The position numbers and the translations under genes are program-made. Positions 28,261 to 36,441 of a stretch of 63,986 bases of DNA are shown here, one piece after another; the stretch's first letter is position 1; each line of letters starts with the position of its first letter. Origin of the DNA: Betaproteobacteria bacterium (GTDB lineage: Bacteria > Pseudomonadota > Gammaproteobacteria > Burkholderiales > Burkholderiaceae_D); assembly GCA_013287275.1 (NCBI GenBank), contig JABDED010000006.1:1-63986 (forward strand), written 5' to 3'. The notes under the pieces are model-generated. The model was not told the DNA's origin. It made no database searches and saw only the letters and a program-made list of their open reading frames with translations.

Positions 28261-28515
28261 GCGAAGGGAATCTTTCAAAGTGACAGGGATGCTATTCCCA
28301 ATTTACTTTCAGTTAGCTTTCAGGCGCAGTCTTTGCCCAATTACTTTTTTTGTGCGTTGCAATATGAGTATGGCCGGAACCGCAGCGGGTGTGCGTATTT
28401 TTGCAAAAGGCGGGAATGTGGGTATGATAAAAAAAGTGGAGACAATTAACCAGGGCTCATTTCATCCAGGCGGCGCTTGCCGTGGATGCAATAGCGTCCA
28501 TAAAACTATATCAAG

Positions 28516-29196
28516 ATGCGCATATTGCTGGTCGAAGACCATATAGAACTGTCGCGGTGGCTGACCAAGGCGCTGCAGGATGCCCGTTTGACGGTGGAAT
28601 GCGCGATGAACGGCGCCGATGCCGATGCGCTGCTGCACACGCAGGAATATGCGTTGGTGATCTTGGACCTGACCTTGCCGAAGATGGACGGGCTGGACGT
28701 GCTGAAGCGCATGCGCGCGCGCGGCAGCAAGATGCCGGTGCTGATACTGACCGCGCGCGGCGGCCTGAACGAGAGGGTGCAGGGTCTGAATCTGGGCGCC
28801 GATGACTATCTGGCCAAACCGTTTGAACTGGCCGAGCTGGAAGCCAGGGTCAAGGCCTTGCTGCGCCGATCGCAGGGCAATGAGGCGGTGACCCTGACTT
28901 GCGGTGCGCTGGCCTTCGATACGGTGTCGCGGCTGTTTTCCTACAGCGATGTGCCATTGTCGCTGACGCCGCGCGAATATGCGGTGCTGGAGGCGTTGAT
29001 CATACGGCGCGGACAGGCCGTGCCCAAGGAAAAATTGTTTGACGAAGTTTTTGCGCTGGACGACGACGCCAACCTGGATGCGATAGAAATCTATATCCAC
29101 CGCCTGCGCAAGAAACTGGAAAGCGTCAGCGCCGGCAGCGTCGCGATCACCACCTTGCGCGGCATAGGCTATCTGCTGGAAGCGCGCGGCGCATGA
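28516..29196 (+). CDS. tctD: OmpR-family response regulator, TctD-like
   Basis: 226 residues. The receiver domain has the acidic pair near residue 8, phosphoacceptor Asp51 in VILDLTLPKMDGL and a C-terminal Lys (YLAKPF). The winged-helix output domain ends with IEIYIHRLRKKL and TLRGIGYLL. The arrangement with a histidine kinase downstream and a divergent TctC-type gene is that of TctDE, which controls tricarboxylate uptake. The ligand here is inferred, not shown. Confidence 0.9.
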   Translation: MRILLVEDHIELSRWLTKALQDARLTVECAMNGADADALLHTQEYALVILDLTLPKMDGLDVLKRMRARGSKMPVLILTARGGLNERVQGLNLGADDYLAKPFELAELEARVKALLRRSQGNEAVTLTCGALAFDTVSRLFSYSDVPLSLTPREYAVLEALIIRRGQAVPKEKLFDEVFALDDDANLDAIEIYIHRLRKKLESVSAGSVAITTLRGIGYLLEARGA

Positions 29197-29246
29197 AAGC
29201 CATGAAAACCAATGAAAAAATATAGCACCGGGTGCAATAGGAAGCC

Positions 29247-30683
29247 ATGAAACTGTGGCAATCCGCCGACCCTGTCGGCAGCCTGCGCGGCCAGTTCCTG
29301 CGCTGGCTGCTGATTCCGCTGGTATTGCTGGTGGCGCTGAACGCCTATTCGGTGTATCGCAATGCACTGGATGCGGCCGACCTGGCCTATGACCGTTCGC
29401 TGCTGGCGTCGGCGCGCGCGCTGTCGGAGCGGGTCGACATCGTCGACGGCAAGCTGGTGGCCAATGTCCCCTATGTCGCGCTGGACAGCTTCGAGACCGA
29501 TACGCTGGGCCGGCTGTATTACAAGGTGACCGGCGTCAACGGCGAATTCGTGTCGGGCTATGAAGACCTGCCTACCTTGCCTAGCAATGTGCCGCGCTCG
29601 GAGATCTATCCGGCGCTGGTGCATTTTTTCCGTGCCGACTACCTGGGCCAGGAAGTCAGGATCGCCGCGCTGCATCAGCCGGTCTACGACGACAGGATGC
29701 GCGGCATCGCGCTGATCGAGGTTGGCGAAACGATGGATGCCAGGCGCGGACTGTCGCGCACCATCCTGATCGATACCCTGCTGCGCCAGGCGGCGCTGGT
29801 GCTGGCAGTGGCGCTAATGGTGTGGGTGGCGGTGCGCTTCGTGCTGCATCCGCTGATGCAATTGAAATCCAATGTGGAAACCCGCGAACCCACCGACTTG
29901 TCGGATTTCGATCCGGCACTGGTGCACAAGGAAATCCGGCCGCTGATCATTGCGATGAACGGCTATATGGCGCGGTTGCAGACCCTGATCAGCGGGCAGA
30001 AACGTTTCATCGCCGACGCTTCGCACCAGTTGCGCACCCCGCTGACGGTATTGAAGACCCAGGCCGAACTGGCGCTGCGCGAAAACGATACCGAGGCGAT
30101 GCGGCAGATCGTGCAAAGCATTGCCGCGACTACCGACTCCACCGTGCATCTGGCCAACCGGCTGCTGACGCTGGCCCGCACCGGCCATGGCGCCGCCGAA
30201 GGTGCGATGGCCAAGGTATCCTTGCGCGATATCGCGCGCCAGGTATGCACCGAACTGGCGTTGCCGGCGGTAAAAAAACGGCTGGACCTGGCATTGGAAG
30301 CGGAGCAGGAAGTGATGGTGCTGGGGCATGCTTTGCTGCTGCATGAAATGCTCAGCAACCTGCTGGACAATGCGATCCGCTACACCCCGCCGCACGGGCA
30401 TATCGTGGTCCGGGCCCGGCTGAAAGCGGTAGCGGAGCGCTTGCCTGCCGAAGCGGTGCTGGAAATAGAAGACAGTGGGCCGGGAATACCCGTTGCCGAA
30501 CAGGAGCGCGTATTTGCGCCGTTCTACCGCGCCGGCGCCGCAGTGGAAAGCAATCCCGGCGGCGCCGGCCTGGGGTTGAGCATAGTGCGCGACATTGCGT
30601 TGTTGCATAATGGACAGATAACCCTAAGCAATGTTGTTGCAGGGCAATGTTTAAGGGTGGTAATCTCTTTCCCTGTCGACTAA
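29247..30683 (+). CDS. tctE: Sensor histidine kinase, TctE-like
   Basis: 478 residues. An N-terminal membrane segment (about 15-35), a periplasmic sensor domain, a second membrane segment (about 175-195), a HAMP-like linker, a HisKA domain with DASHQLRTPL and an HATPase domain with NLLDNAIRYTP, DSGPGIP and GGAGLGLSIV are visible. Class EnvZ/TctE architecture. It follows the regulator gene after 50 bases. Confidence 0.92.
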   Translation: MKLWQSADPVGSLRGQFLRWLLIPLVLLVALNAYSVYRNALDAADLAYDRSLLASARALSERVDIVDGKLVANVPYVALDSFETDTLGRLYYKVTGVNGEFVSGYEDLPTLPSNVPRSEIYPALVHFFRADYLGQEVRIAALHQPVYDDRMRGIALIEVGETMDARRGLSRTILIDTLLRQAALVLAVALMVWVAVRFVLHPLMQLKSNVETREPTDLSDFDPALVHKEIRPLIIAMNGYMARLQTLISGQKRFIADASHQLRTPLTVLKTQAELALRENDTEAMRQIVQSIAATTDSTVHLANRLLTLARTGHGAAEGAMAKVSLRDIARQVCTELALPAVKKRLDLALEAEQEVMVLGHALLLHEMLSNLLDNAIRYTPPHGHIVVRARLKAVAERLPAEAVLEIEDSGPGIPVAEQERVFAPFYRAGAAVESNPGGAGLGLSIVRDIALLHNGQITLSNVVAGQCLRVVISFPVD

Positions 30684-30690
30684 ACATGGG

Positions 30691-31563
30691 ATGCCGCAAG
30701 GCCGGATGCACCCGATACGCGCACACAGACCAAAAACGGGCTTCAGCCCTGTTTTCCCGAGCAAGCCAAGCCGGCTTGGCCGGGCCGGGGGGCGATTGCG
30801 TCTGACACTGCTGCTGACGCTGGGTCTGCTAATGCCCTGCCTGGCGCAGGCGGAAAAACCGGATATCGTATTGATGCTCGCCTCCGGCGACGCTGCCGGG
30901 ACGGGCATTTCACCGCAGCCGGCTCTGCGCAACACGGTGGAATTTGTCGAGCGCGGGCTGGACGTCGGTTTTGAAGTGCGCCGCTATCCTTGGAAGCGGC
31001 TATTGCAAAACCTGAACAATGGCGAGGGCCTGGCCTTTGGCTTGTCCAAGAACAGCGAGCGCCTGCAGACCCTGCGTTTCTCCGAACCGGTGTATGTCAA
31101 TTATGTATGGCTGGTGACCAGGAGCGATACCACCTTTCCCTTTTCATCGATGCAAGACCTGAAAGGCAAGTCGCTGGGCGTGAGCCGCGGCTCCAGTTTC
31201 GGCGATGAGTTCGACCGCCAGAAGAATATCCTGTTCACTGCCGAGGAAGATGCCTACGGCTTGCAGAACCGCCTCAACAAGCTGCTCAGCAACAGGATGG
31301 ACGCCATCGTGTTCCAGAACCGCAACGCTGATCCCGCGCAGGTGGAAGCGATGCTGAACCAGCGGGTAGCGCAACAGATGCCGGAAATCAGGATGCCGCA
31401 CGGCGTCACTTTTCGGGTGTTGCGCAAACCGCTGCTGACGGACAGTATCCACTTTGCGATACGCGCGCAAAATGACGACGGCATCATAGCGAAAATCAAT
31501 GCGGTGATACTGAGAGGCAAAAAAACCGGCGAATTGATGAAGGCGCTGAGCCAGGAACAATAG
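30691..31563 (+). CDS. Periplasmic solute-binding-like protein (SBP family 3), paralogue 1
   Basis: 290 residues as drawn. The first 35 residues are an odd basic stretch; a TTG near 30,798 behind a G-rich sequence would give a compact signal peptide (RLTLLLTLGLLMPCLAQA), so the true start may be later. Mature protein motifs: YPWKR, GLSKNSERL, RFSEPVYVNYVWLVTRSD, LKGKSLGVSRGSSFGDEF. This is the family-3 fold, here without transporter genes. It begins eight bases after the sensor kinase stop and is paralogous to the product at 32,369-33,184. Confidence 0.8.
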   Translation: MPQGRMHPIRAHRPKTGFSPVFPSKPSRLGRAGGRLRLTLLLTLGLLMPCLAQAEKPDIVLMLASGDAAGTGISPQPALRNTVEFVERGLDVGFEVRRYPWKRLLQNLNNGEGLAFGLSKNSERLQTLRFSEPVYVNYVWLVTRSDTTFPFSSMQDLKGKSLGVSRGSSFGDEFDRQKNILFTAEEDAYGLQNRLNKLLSNRMDAIVFQNRNADPAQVEAMLNQRVAQQMPEIRMPHGVTFRVLRKPLLTDSIHFAIRAQNDDGIIAKINAVILRGKKTGELMKALSQEQ

Positions 31564-31623
31564 GCCCGGCGCCGGTCCGCAAGCAATGAATGCCGTGTAT
31601 CGGCGCCATCAATTAATGCTACG

Positions 31624-31639
31624 ATACTCCATAGAGTAT
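31624..31639 (+). promoter_or_regulatory. Inverted repeat upstream of the CsoR/FrmR-family gene
   Basis: A perfect 6-bp inverted repeat, ATACTC-CATA-GAGTAT, ends 21 bases before the start codon of the repressor gene. Position and symmetry are those of an autoregulatory operator, and CsoR/FrmR proteins commonly bind AT-flanked palindromes before their own gene. Binding is inferred. Confidence 0.55.
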
Positions 31640-31660
31640 AAATCACCGGCAGGCAGAACC

Positions 31661-31969
31661 ATGGCAGACAGCCCACCCATCAATATCGTGCAGGGCAGCG
31701 CGCTCAGCGAACAGCAGAAAAAGGATTTGTTGCACAGGCTGGCCCGGGTGGAGGGCCAGTTGCGTGGCGTGCAAAAGCTGATCGCCAAGGCCGCCGAGCC
31801 GGCCGACTGCGAAGCAATCGCCCAGCAGATGTCCGCCGCGCGCAAGGCGCTGGACCGTTCTTTTGTCACGCTGCTGACCAGCGCCATCGTCACGCATACC
31901 GAAGGCGGCGGCGAGGGCCAGGCCGAAAAGGTACAGCGGCTGGCAGCCTTGCTGGACAAGTTCGGCTGA
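31661..31969 (+). CDS. CsoR/RcnR/FrmR-family (DUF156) repressor
   Basis: 102 residues. The all-helical DUF156 pattern is clear: LHRLARVEGQLRGVQKLI, then ADCEAIAQQ and ARKALDRSF. The conserved N-terminal cysteine (ADC) is present, but the histidine normally found one helix later (E/S-H-I) is replaced (SAI). A classical Cu(I) or Ni(II) site is therefore unlikely; a cysteine-based aldehyde or sulfur sensor is possible. No metal pump, frmA or sulfur-transfer gene lies next to it. Confidence 0.88.
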   Translation: MADSPPINIVQGSALSEQQKKDLLHRLARVEGQLRGVQKLIAKAAEPADCEAIAQQMSAARKALDRSFVTLLTSAIVTHTEGGGEGQAEKVQRLAALLDKFG

Positions 31970-31979
31970 AAGACCTGTG

Positions 31980-32062
31980 TCCACGAAAATCACGAAAATC
32001 CTTTTTTTAGGATTACCCTGATAAACATCATATCCAGGTGGTTTTTTCGTGTTTTTCGTGGA
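31980..32062. repeat. Long inverted repeat with CACGAAAA units
   Basis: The arm CCACGAAAATCACGAAAA at 31,981-31,998 pairs with TTTTCGTG...TTTCGTGG at 32,044-32,061 with one mismatch; one further pair closes the outside. The arms themselves are tandem CACGAAAA units. It follows the repressor gene and precedes the DUF3717 gene, both on the plus strand. It may terminate transcription, since a run of seven Ts also lies in the loop, or be a dispersed palindromic repeat. Confidence 0.7.
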
Positions 32063-32143
32063 TATTGCTTTTAATTTTCGCGATACCTTTCTCTACCAAC
32101 CCCGATCACAAAAGCAATTGCAGAATGGATGTAGAATGATGCA

Positions 32144-32356
32144 ATGAATATCACACTCCCGGAACTGGAAGCTGCCATCAATTTCTGGCGCCAGCAACGT
32201 CCCGCGACCGGCGACGAATGCGCGCTATCGCCCGAGGTCAATATCCTCGCGAGCGTGTATGCGCTGATGATTTTCCACCGGAAAAAAGAAATAGCGGCGC
32301 AAGAATTGCAACCGAACGCGCAGAGCCTGCTGCGGGTCTGGCAAGAGCAAAAATGA
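32144..32356 (+). CDS. DUF3717-family small protein
   Basis: 70 residues. The TLPELEAAINFWRQQRPATG start and the VYALMI-FHRKKEI segment match the DUF3717 family, which as far as I know is nearly confined to Burkholderiales. There is no signal peptide. It is followed after 12 bases by the second solute-binding-like gene. Function unknown. Confidence 0.85.
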   Translation: MNITLPELEAAINFWRQQRPATGDECALSPEVNILASVYALMIFHRKKEIAAQELQPNAQSLLRVWQEQK

Positions 32357-32368
32357 AAGCGTGGCGCG

Positions 32369-33184
32369 ATGCCTATTTTCCCAGCAAACAAATGGCGGCG
32401 CGCACTGCTCTTCCCTGTCCTGGGCTGCACGCTACTGGTCTCTGTTTGCCTGTCTTGCTCCGCCATTGCGGCGGTTGCCAGCGTACCCTTGCTGATCAGG
32501 GAAGCGCGCGGCGAGAACGGTGAATTGCTGCCTATCCAGCAAGAAGTGCGCAATTTGCTGGCCTATATAGAGCGCGAACTGGACATCAGTTTCGACATAC
32601 GCCGCTATCCATGGAATCGTGTGATCTCCAATGCCAGGGCCGGCGAAGGCTTGGTGTTTGGCCTCAGCAAGACCAGCGAGCGGTTGCGAATGTTTCGCTT
32701 TTCCGAGCCCGTGTACGCCAACTATGTGTGGCTGGTGACGCGTAGCGACAGCGGCTTCCGGTTTACTGCGATGAGCGACCTGCGGGGCAAGACCGTAGGC
32801 GTAGTGCGCGGCGCCAGCTATGGCGACGAATTCGACAGCCAGAGAAACAGGCTATTCCGGGTAGAGGAAGACGTCAGTTCGGACGCGGTGCGCCTGAAAA
32901 AATTGCTCAGCGGCCGCATGGATGTGATGCTGATCGGCGACCGTCATCCGCTGGCGGAAGAAGTGGAAGGCCGGCTGAACCGCATGCTGCATGAACAGAT
33001 ACGCGATCTGCCGATGTTGTCCGCCGCCAGCGTCAGTGTTCAGCGCAAGCCGCTGCTGGTGGACGAACTGCATTTTGCGATTGCCCCGGCCAAGGACGAC
33101 GGCTTGATAACCAGGCTGAACCAGGTGATCGTCAATGGCCGGAAATCCGGCGAATTCGACAGGATACTGTTTCCAAAGAAATAG
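32369..33184 (+). CDS. Periplasmic solute-binding-like protein (SBP family 3), paralogue 2
   Basis: 271 residues with a signal peptide (hydrophobic to about residue 35). It shares with the product of 30,691-31,563 the stretches RRYPW, GLSK-SERL, RFSEPVYxNYVWLVTRSD and GDEFD, and the same length after the signal. The two flank the repressor and DUF3717 genes, so they look like a duplication with later insertion. Neither has a neighbouring permease; a sensory or chaperone-like role is possible. Confidence 0.85.
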   Translation: MPIFPANKWRRALLFPVLGCTLLVSVCLSCSAIAAVASVPLLIREARGENGELLPIQQEVRNLLAYIERELDISFDIRRYPWNRVISNARAGEGLVFGLSKTSERLRMFRFSEPVYANYVWLVTRSDSGFRFTAMSDLRGKTVGVVRGASYGDEFDSQRNRLFRVEEDVSSDAVRLKKLLSGRMDVMLIGDRHPLAEEVEGRLNRMLHEQIRDLPMLSAASVSVQRKPLLVDELHFAIAPAKDDGLITRLNQVIVNGRKSGEFDRILFPKK

Positions 33185-33189
33185 CTCGA

Positions 33190-34731
33190 CTAGGCTGCCA
33201 GATGCCTCGCCTGCCGCGACGGTGTTGATGTCGCCGTAGTTGCGGTGCGGCCTTGCTCGCTGCCCTTGCCGGCCGACTTGTCGGGGCCGTGCTGGTGGAT
33301 AGCCTGTCCCGCATAGTCGGTCTTCAGCATGGACTTCACCTGCTCCAGGTCCATACCTCTGCAGGTGGACAGCCATTCCGCCACCAGCGCCGCCAGCCGC
33401 TCCAGCGCGATCCTGTGGGTGGCGTCGGTCCTCGCATATAGCCAGTCGGACAGCGCCATGAAATGTTCAAACGGTGTATCGCCGAGGATCACCGGCAGCG
33501 TATGCGCGAAGCGTCCCGAGTTGGCGACCAGGTCCCAGTAGCGGGCAAAGCGCACCAGCCGCTGCATCGTCGCAAAATCTATCTGCTTGTTGGCCAGTAT
33601 CGTATACGGGGGATGCGGGTCGAACACCAGGCCGTGTTCTTGCGTGTGGCGGATGATGGGCGTGCCGCGCAGGCGCTTCAGGATGCCGAACTGTATCTCA
33701 TGCGGTTTCAGCGCGTACAGCCGGTTAAAGCCGAGCGCAAAGCTGTCTACCGTCTCGCCCGGCAGGCCGGCGATCAGGTCCACGTGCAGGTGCGCTGCCG
33801 AGTGTTCGCACAGCCAGCGTATGTTTTCAGCCGCCTTGTCGTTATTCTGCTTGCGGCTGATCAAGGCCTGCACTTCGGGATTGAAGCTCTGTATGCCGAG
33901 CTCGAACTGCAGCGTGCCGGGCGGGAATTTCTGTATGCCCTCTTTCAGCGCATCCGGCAAATGGTCGGGCACGACTTCGAAATGGGCGAACACCGGATCT
34001 TCCGGATTGGCTGCCAGCTTGTCCAGGAAGAATTGCATGATCTTCAGGCTGGTCTTGATATTCAGGTTGAAGGTGCGGTCGACGAACTTGAACAGCCTGG
34101 CGCCGCGCGCATGCAGGCCCTCCATCTCGGCCAGGAACAGGTCGATATCGAAAGGCCAGGCGGTCTTGTCCAGCGCCGACAGGCAGAACTCGCACTTGAA
34201 CGGACAGCCGCGCGAGGCTTCCACATACAGCGTGCGGTTCTTGATATCGTCGTCTGTGTACAAATCGTAAGGCAGCTTGATCTGCGCCATCGGCGGCTGT
34301 ACCCCGGCGTGGATTTTCATCAGTGGCTGGGGGCCGTGCAATATCTGCCGGCAAAGCTCGGGAAAACTGACGTCGCCCCAGCCGGTGATCACATAATCGG
34401 CCAGCTTGACGATCTGCTGCTCCTGGGTTTCGTAGGAGACTTCCGGCCCGCCCAGCACGATGACGACTTGCGGCGCCACCTGTTTCAGCACCGCCACCAG
34501 CTTGGTGGTCTCTTCTATATTCCAGATATACACGCCGAAACCGACTATCAGTTTTTCGCCGGCAACCTGGTGCGACAGCAGTTTTTCGACCATATCGGTG
34601 GTCTTGGCGCCGATTACGAATTCCTGCAGGAGGGTTTCCGGCTGCAAATCCCCCATATTAGCAAGCAGATAACGCAAACCCAGCGAAGCATGGGCGTAGC
34701 GGGCGTTCAGGGTGGACAGCAGGATGGTCAT
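33190..34731 (-). CDS. B12-binding-domain radical SAM protein with C-terminal DUF4080
   Basis: 513 residues. The N-terminal cobalamin-binding-like Rossmann domain (about 1-135, with VLGGPEVS) precedes a radical SAM domain with the cluster motif EASRGCPFKCEFC near 190. The C-terminal part is of the DUF4080 type. The last 30 residues are a low-complexity Ser/Thr/Arg tail. It probably binds a 4Fe-4S cluster and S-adenosylmethionine; the substrate is unknown. It ends six bases from the convergent solute-binding-like gene. Confidence 0.9.
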   Translation of the reverse strand: MTILLSTLNARYAHASLGLRYLLANMGDLQPETLLQEFVIGAKTTDMVEKLLSHQVAGEKLIVGFGVYIWNIEETTKLVAVLKQVAPQVVIVLGGPEVSYETQEQQIVKLADYVITGWGDVSFPELCRQILHGPQPLMKIHAGVQPPMAQIKLPYDLYTDDDIKNRTLYVEASRGCPFKCEFCLSALDKTAWPFDIDLFLAEMEGLHARGARLFKFVDRTFNLNIKTSLKIMQFFLDKLAANPEDPVFAHFEVVPDHLPDALKEGIQKFPPGTLQFELGIQSFNPEVQALISRKQNNDKAAENIRWLCEHSAAHLHVDLIAGLPGETVDSFALGFNRLYALKPHEIQFGILKRLRGTPIIRHTQEHGLVFDPHPPYTILANKQIDFATMQRLVRFARYWDLVANSGRFAHTLPVILGDTPFEHFMALSDWLYARTDATHRIALERLAALVAEWLSTCRGMDLEQVKSMLKTDYAGQAIHQHGPDKSAGKGSEQGRTATTATSTPSRQARHLAA

Positions 34732-34860
34732 GGTGCGGGAGGGCTGGCAGCGTAAAGCCGTATTGTACGCTGATGCTCCCGGATTCCAGCGTCAAACCGG
34801 CTTTGCGGGCCCGGGTTTGTCATGCAGCCAATTTATTCCAGTCCACATTTTTTGTCGTTT

Positions 34861-34935
34861 GATCCCGCGTTTATGCATTTCGTCGCAAGCCGCTCGCATG
34901 CCGGCAGGGCTTTGTCTACAGTGCATACATCGGCA
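34861..34935 (+). promoter_or_regulatory. Upstream block shared by the two small lipoprotein genes (copy A)
   Basis: The stretch GATCCCGCGTTTATGCATTT, then CGTCGCAAGCCGCT and GGGCTTTGTCTACAGTG, aligns with 44,790-44,860 (CATCCCCGCATTTTTGCATTT-like, TTTGCCTAAAGTG). It lies about 80 bases before the start codon. Conservation of this non-coding DNA between paralogues implies a common promoter or regulatory site. No standard -35/-10 pair is clear. Confidence 0.6.
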
Positions 34936-35003
34936 AACGACAAGCAGTTTAGAAATAAGCCGAACACACAACCCCAGACCAACAAGCGATAGAGGAAAAC
35001 AAA

Positions 35004-35315
35004 ATGAAAACAGCAAACACCTTCAAATCCAGCGTCATCGTCGCAACAGCATTGCTTGCAGCTGTATTCGCCAGCGGTTGCGCTTTCCAGAGCGCAGCGC
35101 AGCAGCAAGTCGCCGCCAGTGCCGTGCAAACCGTCACCATCACTGCCAAGCGCATGACAACCGATGAAAAAATCGCTTTCGATACCGCGAATGCCAGCGC
35201 ACAGACAGTCGTGATCGCCGCCAAGCGCCTGACAGCGGAACAAAAACTGGCGATGCTGCAAGAAGACATGCATATCCAGGCCAGCGCAGCGCATAAAGTC
35301 CAGCCTGCAGCTTGA
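35004..35315 (+). CDS. Small lipoprotein with repeated TVxIxAKRxT motif, paralogue A
   Basis: 103 residues: signal peptide and lipobox FASGC, so lipid attachment at Cys26. The mature part carries two similar segments, QTVTITAKRMTTDEKIAFD and QTVVIAAKRLTAEQKLAML. The VTITAKR core resembles the TonB-box/plug start of outer-membrane receptors, though no receptor follows. AGAGGAAAACAAAATG at the start is shared with the paralogue at 44,918. Family and function unknown to me. Confidence 0.8.
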   Translation: MKTANTFKSSVIVATALLAAVFASGCAFQSAAQQQVAASAVQTVTITAKRMTTDEKIAFDTANASAQTVVIAAKRLTAEQKLAMLQEDMHIQASAAHKVQPAA

Positions 35316-35798
35316 TGCAGTCCTGCAGGCAGATGCCTGGGAGAGCATGACCGCATCTGTAATCTGTAATATCCGTAACTTCGCAATACCGGTTTTATCA
35401 GCAAGATTTCCTGCACTTTGTTTGATTGCCGGCAAACGCATTTCATGCAGTGTTTGCCGCGGCGCACAGCCGCTGATCACATATAGGGCATATACGCCAG
35501 CTTGGCTTTCAGCCCGCACCGGCAACTATTCTCAATAGCAATTTCATCATAAAATTTTGACATTCCACGGTTTGTCGCCTATCTTTGATTAACAAAAGAA
35601 TAATATCTAATTGTTAATTTCTGGCGGTACCGGCTGCGCGCCCGCATGCCCGGAAATGTTTTCCATCGTCTTCCGACTCCACATCTTTTTCCGTGCAGCC
35701 TGTGCGACTCTCCAGGTCAGCTTCTTTTCTGCCGCGCCGGGTTGCTGCGGCAGGACGTCCAGCAAACGCAACCCGCAATGTATTTTGAGGAGCATGCC
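35316..35798. other. Intergenic region without a recognisable gene
   Basis: 483 bases between the lipoprotein gene and the interrupted small gene. An AT-rich part (35,530-35,620) could hold the promoter of the following gene. Open frames present lack ribosome binding sites or motifs. Confidence 0.45.
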
Positions 35799-36318
35799 AT
35801 GTTATCGAAAGCGGCAAGGGATTTCATCCTGCATATCACCAACTAGAACTCATTTCATAAATAGTGGTGAGTGCAAACGAGTCTAGTTGGGATGCAGCGC
35901 TAGGCGGTGAAACAGGGATTTCAGATAGCAAAGCTATCTGCCTGCGCAACGGCACCCGCTTGCAAGCGGGTGTTCCTCGCCCCACACAAAGGGTGGTTCC
36001 CTTTGCTAGCGTCGCAACAACGCGATGCGCCCAAATAGGCCGTTCCCGAAGGGTTTGCCCCCGTACTGGGTATCCCAAATGGCCGGAATCCCGATCCAGG
36101 GGGCAAATGCATCTTACTGATATTTATGAAATGAGTTCTACTCTCACGGCCACTGGGAAGACCCCGAATGGGGCAGGATGCCGGTGAACCAACTACTGAT
36201 CGGCCTGGCCGTGAAGGAATTGGCGAATGGTATCAACGATGTCGAGTTGAAGGGCCATATCCAGAGTGCGGCGGAGAAGGTTGTCGCCAAGAATAGCCAG
36301 AGCGTAGCCAGGGGCTAA
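35799..36318 (+). pseudogene. Small gene split by a MITE insertion
   Basis: An ATG at 35,799 with GAGGAG six bases upstream opens MLSKAARDFILHITN and meets a TAG created by the insertion at 35,844. After removing 35,846-36,140 (element plus one TA) the frame continues through a tyrosine codon into SHGHWEDPEWGRMPVNQLL and on to the stop at 36,318, giving 74 codons. The product would be a small soluble helical protein of unknown family. The 3' part (from the ATG at 36,178) could still be made as 46 residues, but lacks an obvious ribosome binding site. Confidence 0.85.
35846..36138. mobile_element. MITE, 293 bp, with 17-bp terminal inverted repeats and TA target duplication
   Basis: Both ends are perfect inverted copies of GAACTCATTTCATAAAT, and each is flanked by TA. 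No transposase is encoded. Inside are several palindromes: AGATAGC-AAA-GCTATCT, the 20-bp CACCCGCTTGCAAGCGGGTG and CAAAGGG-TGGTT-CCCTTTG. TA duplication fits IS630/Tc1-mariner transposases, which would have to be supplied elsewhere. The disrupted gene is repaired exactly when the element and one TA are removed. Confidence 0.88.
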
Positions 36319-36441
36319 GGCCTGGTAGTCCGCCCGGCCGTTTCCCCCTCTTTCTCTCTTTGGGCGTGGCAGCGGCATTGCTGACGCTTAGGATATTCCT
36401 GCCTATACTATAGGAAGCCCTATGTTCAAGGAGAGATTGCA

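Noticed and set aside
31979-32063. CRISPR-like repeats suggested by repeated CACGAAAA units
   Set aside because: Units are too short, without spacers of regular length, and form one inverted repeat.
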